NCBI GenBank assembly: GCA_963575745.1
Contig: CAUYUJ010019281.1
Coordinates: forward strand, 708,735 to 772,734
Origin: Prorocentrum cordatum
Lineage: Eukaryota; Sar; Dinophyceae; Prorocentrales; Prorocentraceae
DNA length: 64,000 nt
Direction of reading: 5' to 3'
This document shows, in pieces, positions 57,191 through 64,000 of the stretch. The notes beneath the pieces are model-generated. The model was not told where the DNA came from and did no database searches. It saw only the letters and a list, made by a program, of their open reading frames with translations. The translations under genes were made by a program, and so were the position numbers. Position 1 is the first letter of the stretch. The number at the start of each line of letters is the position of its first letter.

Positions 57191-58474
57191 GAGGGAAGGA
57201 GGCGGAGGGCAGGAGGAGCGGGGAGGAGAGGGGAGGAGGCGGGAGGAGGCGGGAGGAGGCGGAGTCTCCTCTTTCTCTCCTTCCGTTCGCTCTTCTCCAC
57301 CTCCGCTCATGCCATCCATACCATGTTTCCTCATCCGTCTTGCATCTCTTGTGGGAGCGGGTCCTGGCCCCTTGCCCCGACCCGGAGGCGGACGAGATCG
57401 ACGCTAAGTACCAGATTCGATCCAAGACAGATGCCAAGGTTGGGCAGGGATCGGGGGCATTGTCAGCGTCTCCCCCGCTGTGTCATCATGCTCTCTCTTC
57501 TCTGTCTGGATGCTCTCCAATTGTAACGATGCCGTTAACATGTTCCTATGTCCAGCGATGGTGCGGGAGGCATGCATTCAAATGAAACCACTTACGAGCC
57601 CTGCAGCATATCGACCCGAGGTGTTTTCTATCATGGCATTGGCCTTTCGAGTTCGCTACTGCATATGGCCTGAACAGGCTAACGTTGGGGTACGCCGGCA
57701 ATCAGAATACGCGCACAAACGCCATGATGTAAATCTGGTGTTTCCCCTGAGCCCCTGTAGACTGCGTCATTCCCGATGTGAGGGTACATCGGTGTATGCC
57801 GTGTGCACTTGTCCTGGGTGTTCGAGCGAAGCCAAACATATCGACTCATTGCCAGGTTTGCATCTGATAGATTGACTCGATGTGAGGCAGAGAGTGTTGT
57901 AAACCCATAGATCGGCAGTTCTTGGCATCAGCACAACCTCCTGTAATGCATGAAGTTGTGCTCCCTCTGGCCGCTTCTCTCTATCAGCATGTTGGGAGCA
58001 CGTTGTACACAAGTGCGCACTTGCGGCCTCACTCCTCACCATCGTACCGTACCACCCCGTCACATTTCTGACCCTCTCTCCTCCCTCCACGTGTGGGTCG
58101 CATTGGGGAACCCATTAAGCAAGGTTACGCGCAAGGTTTACGGGCACCTTCCAGGGGGGAGGGGGGGGACATTTTCACGCTGACTAGAAGCTGGAGCAGC
58201 GGTGCCGAACAATGCGAACAAGCTGGCACAGAGGGAAGGCTTTAGGATGCACGGGGGGTAAGCTTTCAGGATGCACAGATGATGTGCAAGTCGTGTGATT
58301 ATTCTTCTCCGCGCCCGGCATCGGACCAGGCTTCGTGCTCGTACGGGATTTTGCCTCGGGAATATCAGAACCATCACGCGCATGAGAGAAGCAAATATTC
58401 ACGCTCAGATTGCTCGAACGCTCGGCAACAGCAGAAATATGCATTTCCGCTATTGTTAGTGTAGATATGCTGCT

Positions 58475-58545
58475 TGTTGGTCTTGTAGATGTGCTGTCCT
58501 GTTTGCGGTGGTCTTGTAGATGTGCTGTCCTGTTTCTGTTGTCCA
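58475..58545 (+). repeat. Short direct repeat (about 30 bp, two copies)
   Basis: GGTCTTGTAGATGTGCTGTC, then CTGTTT, occurs twice in succession. 58545-59110 has no recognised gene. Confidence 0.85.
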
Positions 58546-59112
58546 TGCTTCAAGCTGAACTCGTTCTCATTAGGCAGCGCGCGCAGCTCCCACGCAGCTC
58601 CCAATATACCATCCTGATGTCATCGGCCTCGCCATTTTCGAGTGCCATAGCTTTATCCCAATCTCACGAATGTATGCCCAAGTGAAACGGAGGGACTTCC
58701 AGGCCAAAGATTTAGCGAAGTTCAGCAAGGAGATGGACGAAAAATACGGAGTGGGATGGATACACATGGTGGGCGCATAGCAGTCGCTCGACTCTTCCTG
58801 AGTGTGCCCGTAGTGATTGTCGACATGATATCTTTGGGGCGAGGCCACTTCGTCGACATGAGAGGTATCCTTCTCCTTGTCCTCCTTCTCCTCCTCTATC
58901 CCCACCTCCTCGTCCTCGAGGCGGCAGGTGAAGTTGTGTGTTTTTGTCAGTGCTCTTTTCAAAAGGGGCTGCAAAACGGTGTCCGGGGAGCCCGACGGCG
59001 CGGACGAGGGCCGATGATAGCTCCACGAGGGCCCAGGGCCACAAGGCCGGACGACTCGAGGCGTGCCTGTTCCTCGGCGTCCGTGCCGCTCTCCCTACTC
59101 ATCCCTCTTTAC

Positions 59113-59306
59113 TCGGGCCGGGCGAAAGGGGGGGATTGGGAAAGGGAGGGTTACGAAATTTGCTGCGTGCAGCTGATGTCGGCCTCACCGAGGGGCCCAT
59201 TCCTCGATACATAGTCGCCCCCGGCGCCGGGAGGCGCCGTGAAAATCAGCTACCTGAGCTGATTCTCAACCCCCCCCTTTGCTATCCCCCCTTTCGCCCG
59301 ACCCGA
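59113..59306. mobile_element. MITE-1 copy b: 194-bp TIR element
   Basis: Same length and about 90% the same sequence as 50217-50410. Tips TCGGGCCGGGCGAAAGG and the inverse of TCGGGTCGGGCGAAAGG. A perfect but different 5-bp duplication, TTTAC, flanks it (59108-59112 and 59307-59311). Two independent insertions with two different duplications prove mobility in the past. An 8-bp stem AATCAGCT/AGCTGATT lies near the right side. Confidence 0.94.
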
Positions 59307-59754
59307 TTTACGTTTCTCTTTTCCATATCAGTTCAGGCTCTTCTTCTCTTCCCACTTGTCTCTCCCCCACCTCCCGTCATGCCATCGTATGCGTTCCTTC
59401 GCCTACGGTTGACTCCCACGAGCAAGAAGGAAGATGGGAAGGGAGTAGCACGGTCTCGCGATAGGACAGGACAGACGCCTTGCGTTTTGTATATGCACAT
59501 AATTCTAGACTACATAGATACAGTCATATATTTGTATACATATGCGTATATATACATGTGTATCTGCATATCGAAGACGCCTACGGCGAATCAACGCCCC
59601 TCCCCTGCCTTTGCGGAAGCGCCAATGTGGCCGAAAGTTGGGCTAGAGCTTGGCCAAACTAGCGAACCGTGTGTTCCCCCAGCCGTCGTTGAAACCCTTC
59701 AGGGAACACGTGGGGAAGAGACTGAGGAGAAGAAGAAAAAAATAGTAGGAGGAA

Positions 59755-59820
59755 GAGAAGGAGGAGGAGGAGGAGGAGAAGGAGGAGAAGGAGGAGGAGG
59801 AGGAGGAGGAGGAGGAGGAT
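59755..59820. repeat. (GGA)n microsatellite
   Basis: GGAGGAGGA run leading directly into family B copy 5. 59307-59755 has no recognised gene. Confidence 0.92.
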
Positions 59821-59825
59821 AAGGA

Positions 59826-60400
59826 GGGCACTCTTGAGGTCTCCTGGGAGCCTCCCGGGGGACTCATGGAGGCCTCATGGGGGTCTCCTTCTGCCTCTTC
59901 GGGGCCTTTGGGGGCTTGTTCGGGGCCTCGTTGCCATCTTTGGCATCAGGGAGCCCTTTTGGGCCTTCTTGAGCCTCCCTCTTGGCCGTCTTGGAGCCTC
60001 TTTGGCCGTCTTGGGGCCATCTTGGAGTCCTCTTGGGCGCTTTGGGGGCGATTTTGGAGGCCCCTTGGGCCGTCTTAGGCCCTCGGAAGGCCGAAAAGAA
60101 GCGAATGTCAAAATTATTCGAAAACCATTGGGAAATCAATGATTTTGGCCTCCTCGGGCGGCCTCTTGGACCGGCTTGGGGGCCTCTTGGGGTCCTCTTG
60201 GGCCGTCTTGGTGGCCTCTTGGGGTCCTCCTGGGCCGTCTTGGTGGCTTCTTGGGCGGACTTGGAGGCATCCTGGACTATCTTGGGCCGTCTTGGAGGCC
60301 ATCTTGGACCATCTTGGGCGAACCTGGAGGTCATCGTGGGCCATCCTGGCCGTCTTGGAGGCCATCTAGGCCGTCTTGGAGTTTTTCCCCATATCCTAAG
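59826..60400. repeat. Family B minisatellite, copy 5
   Basis: CTTGGGGTCCTCTTGGGCCG-type units around a core at 60078-60150 (CCTCGGAAGGCCGAAAAGAA, then GCGAATGTCAAAATTATTCG and AATCAATGATTTTGGCCTC). Confidence 0.82.
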
Positions 60401-60483
60401 ATGGGGTTCTTGTTATTACTTAGACGCCTCCTACTCCTCCTCCTTCCTCCTCCTCTTTTCTCCTCCCCTCCTGTCGGGCTTAC

Positions 60484-60796
60484 TCATACTCAGACTTGCT
60501 CATACACAGACTTACTCATACTCAGACTTACTCATACTCAGACCTACTCATACTCAGACTTACTCACACTCAGACATACTCATACACAGACTTACTCATA
60601 CACAGACTTACTCACACCCAGCCGTACTCATACACAGACTCACTCATACCCAGACTTACTCATACACAGTATTAGTCATACTCAGACTTACTCATACCCA
60701 GACGTACACATACACAGACTTTCTCATACACAGACCTACTCATACCCAGACTTACTCATACACAGACTTACTCATACACAGACTTACTCATACTCA
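60484..60796. repeat. 16-bp tandem repeat (about 20 units)
   Basis: Unit ACTCATACTCAGACTT with CACAG and CCCAG variants. It ends exactly where the 151-bp repeats begin. Confidence 0.95.
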
Positions 60797-61250
60797 GCAC
60801 CCCTAAGGGGAGCCGCCAGGGGTGGTTGCACGGGCTCGTTCGCGGCCATTTTGTGGGGATGTCTCAGGCGGTTTGCCTGTTTCTGGGCCCAACATCCTTC
60901 GCTTCGGAGCAGATTGTGAGGATGTCTCAGGCGAGGCGCTGGTTTCAGCACCCCTAAGGGGAGCCGCCAGGGGTGGTTGCACGGGCTCGTTCGCGGCCAT
61001 TTTGTGGGGATGTCTCAGGCGGTTTGCCTGTTTCTGTGCCCAACATCCTTCGCTTTCGGAGCAGATTTGGAGGATGTCTCGAGCGAGGCGCTCATTTCAG
61101 CACCCCTAAGGGGAGCCGCCAGGGGTGGTTGCACGGGCTCGTTCGCGGCCATTTTGTGGGGATGTCTCAGGCGGTTTGCCTGTTTCTGGGCCCAACATCC
61201 TTCGCTTTCGGAGCAGATTTGGAGGATGTCTCGAGCGAGGCGCTCATTTT
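60795..61250 (+). repeat. 151-bp tandem repeat, three copies
   Basis: Starts at 60795, 60946 and 61098 (spacing 151 and 152). Each begins CAGCACCCCTAAGGGGAGCC and contains GGTTGCACGGGCTCGTTCGC and GGATGTCTC. Near-identity of the copies indicates recent amplification. The frames opened through them are not repeat-consistent in any known protein. Confidence 0.95.
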
Positions 61251-61339
61251 CACCCCCCAGGTGGGCCAGATTTTGAGGATGTCTCGATCGGTTTGCTAGT
61301 TTTGGTGGCCAGGCTCGTGGGCGCAGATTCTTCTCAGGA

Positions 61340-61975
61340 TGCCACAGGAGGCTCCAACAGGCTCCAGGAGGCTCCAGGAGACCACATGAGGTCCCAGGAG
61401 GCATCAGGAGGCCACAGAAAGACTCAAGAGGCCACAGGATGTCCCAAGAGGCTCCAGGAGGCCCCAGGAAGCTCCAGAAGGCTTCAGGAAACCACAGGAG
61501 GCCCCAGGAGGCAACAGGAAGCGCCAGGAGGCCTCGGAAGGCAACAGGAGGCCCCGAGAGGCCCCAGGAGCAGGAGGCCTCAGAAGGCAACAGGAGTGGC
61601 TCCAATCCCATGTGTTTTACGTATGCTCCTATCGATTGGGCCTCACCTGGAGCACGATTCTTTGATGTTCTACGTATGTTTCTATAGATGGTCCTTCTCC
61701 TGTGTACACAATCCTAAATGTTTTACTCATGTTCCTATGTATTGGGTCTCTCCTGGGGCACGAGTCCTTGGTGTTTTACGCGTGTTCCTATAGATTGCCC
61801 TTCTCCTGTGGCTCTAATCCGCAATGTTTTATGTACGTCTGTTGCTATAGATTGCGCCTCTCCTGGGGCACGAAACCTTCCTAGGAGGTCCCAGGAGGTC
61901 CCAAGAGGCTCCTGGAGACCCCAGGAAGCCCCAGTAGGTTTCAGGAGGCCCCAGGAGGCCCCAGGCTCATGCACA
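61340..61975. repeat. CCAGGAGGC short repeats flanking a roughly 60-bp tandem
   Basis: AGGAGGCCCCAGGAAGCTCC-type units at about 61340-61600 and 61885-61970 enclose 61610-61880, where about 60-bp units recur (GTTCCTATAGATTGCCCTTC, then TCCTG, TCC/GTTTTA). These CCAGGAGG units are the inverse in character of family B CTTGG units. 61975-62325 has no recognised gene. Confidence 0.8.
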
Positions 61976-62324
61976 GAGACGCGCTCGTACTACTGAGGCT
62001 CATTCACACTCCAATTCATTCGCAGTTAGATTGATGTCCAGACCGTCACAACTGAAGCCCGTCAATATTCGAAAGCTCTTGCGCCTAGACATTCACGGCG
62101 GACAGGTCCATGCGAGTAGATGCACATATGGGGAGCTCCACGCAGTGAATAATTTTCTTGTGCAGCTCAGCGGCTTTCCGAGTGGCCGGCGCGTTGCGCC
62201 AAAGCCTCAGGGGGAGGTCTAAAAGGCATGCCATGCACCCCTGTGGCAAGACCACAGGAGGCGGCGGATCGAATGGCCTTCGTCCCATCCCGCCACCGTG
62301 CCTGAGTTGTGGGTCAGAGTCCTC

Positions 62325-62830
62325 AGGGATGTTTCCTGGGGTCTCTTCGAGGCGCTCTCGGGGGACTCTTGGGGACATTTTTGGTGCCTCTTGGGGGCCT
62401 CTTGGGGGCCGCTTGGGAGTCTCTTGGGGGCCTCTTGAGGCTTCCTGGCAGCTTCTTGGAAGTCTCTGGGGGCCTGTTGGGGGGCCTCCTGGGGGCCTCT
62501 CGGGGCCAGGGGCTCGAAATGTCCGTTCGTGTCCCCGTTCTGGACCCCCTCTTGGAGGCGATCCTGGGCGCCTCTTGGGCCGTCTCGGAGCATCGGGAAG
62601 CCGAAAAGGCGAGAACGCGAAAATATTTGACACACCTGAGGTAAATCAATGAATGTTACCTCTTGGAGGCCTCTTGGGGTGTCTTGGAGGCATCTTCGGC
62701 CGTCTGGGGGGCCATCTTGTGCGTCCTAAAACGATTGTTCGTCGACTCGGGGCCTCTTTTGGGAGCCTCTTCTGGCCCTCTTGGCTTGTCTTAGAGGCAA
62801 TCTGGGGCCCAAAAGAGGGGAATCTGCGAT
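62325..62830. repeat. Family B minisatellite, copy 6
   Basis: CTTGGGGGCCTCTTGGGGGC-type units with the core at 62588-62662 (CATCGGGAAGCCGAAAAGGC, then GAGAACGCGAAAATATTTGA and AATCAATGAATGTTACCTC). Confidence 0.82.
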
Positions 62831-62954
62831 GGAACCCACGGCAACCGCGCCAAGGCCCGAGAGATTTGAGAGTCCTCAGGAGTGAAGGCTGAGGCTTAGG
62901 GGATGAGGCAAAGGACCTGAGGACACGCCCGCTCCATGCCCAAGGGCACATTGG

Positions 62955-63175
62955 CGGATAGAGAGAGACAGACAGAGACAGAACAAGAGAGAGAGAGAGA
63001 AAAACAAAAAAAAGAAAACGATAATCGAGAGAGATATTGGCAGGTAGAGCAAGAGAGAGAGAGAGAGAAAGCAATCCATAGAGATAGACAGAGAGAAAGA
63101 AAAACACATAGAACGAGAGAGACAATATAGAACGAGAGAGAGAGAGAGAGAACAACAACAACAACAAAAAAAAAC
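62955..63175. repeat. (GA)n and (AAC)n microsatellite
   Basis: GAGAGAGA with CAGA interruptions, ending in AACAACAACAAC and an A-run directly against the family A tail module. Confidence 0.93.
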
Positions 63176-63178
63176 AAT

Positions 63179-64000
63179 TATCTTGGCGAAGGACCCAACC
63201 ATATGCAAGTGTGAATAACGCTTTGTGGGTGCTGCTTTCGGTGGGGCTCCTTATGGGGCCACGGAAGGCGTGCCATGAAACGCTGTCCTGGGCGTACGGG
63301 ACGCATGAAACTGGGGCCTTCGGTGGAGCTCCCTATGGGGCCACGAAACGTGTGACTGGGGCCTTCGGTGGAGCTCCCTATGGGGCCACGAAACGTGTGA
63401 GGGGTGTGCCGAATGGGTGCGGCGCCGCCATGCCAACGCAGCCACTGGGGCCTTCGGTGGAGCTCCCTATGGGGCCACGAAACGTGTGAGGGGTGTGCCG
63501 AAATGGGTGCGGTGCCGCCATGCAACGCAGCCACTGGGGCCTTCGGTGGAGCTCCCTATGGGGCCACGAAACGTGTGAGGGGTGTGCCGAAATGGGTGGG
63601 TGGCCGCATGCAACGCAGCCACTGGGGCCTTCGGTGGAGCTCCCTATGGGGCCACGAAACGTGTGAGGGGTGTGCCGAAATGGGTGCGGCGCCGCCATGC
63701 CAACGCAGCCACTGGGGCCTTCGGTGGAGCTCCCTATGGGGCCACGAAGCGTGTGAGGGGTGTGCCGAAATGGGTGCGGCGCCGCCATGCCAACGCAGCC
63801 ATTGGGGCCTTCGGTGGAGCTCCTTATGGGGCCACGAAGCGTGTGAGGGGTGTGCCGAAATGGGCGCGGCGCGGCCACGCCAACGCAGCCACTGGGGCCT
63901 TCGGTGGAGCTCCCTATGGGGCCACGACGTGTGAACGTGTGATGGGGCCACGAAATGTGCCGGTGCGGCGCCGCCATGCCAACGCAGCCACTGGGGCCTT
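63179..64000 (-). repeat. Family A composite repeat, copy A5 (reversed, cut by the window edge)
   Basis: On the minus strand the copy reads array then tail. The tail at 63240-63179 matches A2 and A4 (TATTCACACTTGCATATGG, then GGTCCTTCGCCAAG). The array has 88-90-bp units with the core CGTGGCCCCATAGGGAGCTC, then CACCGAAGGCCCCAGTGGC, and GGCGCCGC. The head lies beyond 64000. Confidence 0.88.

Noticed and set aside
57480-57875. 131-codon plus-strand ORF with several Cys
   Set aside because: Non-repetitive, but no domain, no homologue I can recall and no supporting context; kept only as a note.
59822-60400. Leu/Gly/Trp-rich membrane-protein-like ORFs in family B
   Set aside because: The 12-bp period keeps frames open. 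The same ORF type appears in all copies and in both directions without conserved starts.

Overview
The window looks like nuclear DNA of a dinoflagellate. It is GC-rich and gene-poor, it is packed with simple-sequence tracts and decayed retroelements, and it carries a near-perfect copy (one substitution) of the 22-nt dinoflagellate spliced leader (DinoSL) at 27352-27373 on the minus strand. Only one ordinary cellular gene is unmistakable: an uninterrupted gamma-tubulin gene at 38477-39889 (+). There is no rRNA, CRISPR array or bacterial-type operon, and I could not support any tRNA.

Retroelements. LINE-A (22963-27373, minus) starts at the DinoSL relict and keeps ORF1 (zinc ribbon, coiled coil, poly-Lys, PIP-box-like end), an APE-type endonuclease and part of a reverse transcriptase that has lost its catalytic motif C. 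LINE-B (41052-47742, minus) is almost intact and bounded by a 24/27-bp target-site duplication. It has ORF1, an in-frame UGA, an endonuclease ORF, then an overlapping +1 frame with RT, zinc knuckle, RNase H and a Cys-rich C-terminus. LINE-C (about 16745-20275, plus) is badly decayed. A further RT C-terminal remnant lies at 14992-15528 (minus).

DNA-type elements. Four terminal-inverted-repeat elements share ends of the form TC-N-GG and a 5-bp target duplication: 13830-13997, 35461-35673, 50528-50707, and a 194-bp family with two copies (50217-50410 and 59113-59306). A foldback with 88-bp arms lies at 21643-21838.

Dispersed repeat families. Family A (3539-4917, 5111-7144, 7145-8155, 28586-29291, and 63179-64000 reversed) is a composite unit: head module, triplet microsatellite, 65-90-bp core array, tail module. 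Family B (500-815, 8893-9170, 36588-36760, 54730-55250, 59826-60400, 62325-62830) is a 11-12-bp CTTGG-type minisatellite with a conserved A-rich block in five of the six. Family C (10540-12079) is a tandem duplication with about 80-bp subunits. Module D flanks LINE-B on both sides.

Layout. 0-13 kb: families A, B and C and microsatellites. 13-22 kb: MITE, RT remnant, GGA tracts, LINE-C, foldback. 22-28 kb: LINE-A. 28-38 kb: a family A copy, microsatellites, MITE-4, unrecognised sequence. 38-48 kb: gamma-tubulin, module D, LINE-B. 48-64 kb: microsatellites, MITEs, family B, tandem arrays, and a reversed family A array that runs off the edge. Most long ORFs here come from stop-free repeats and are not listed as genes.
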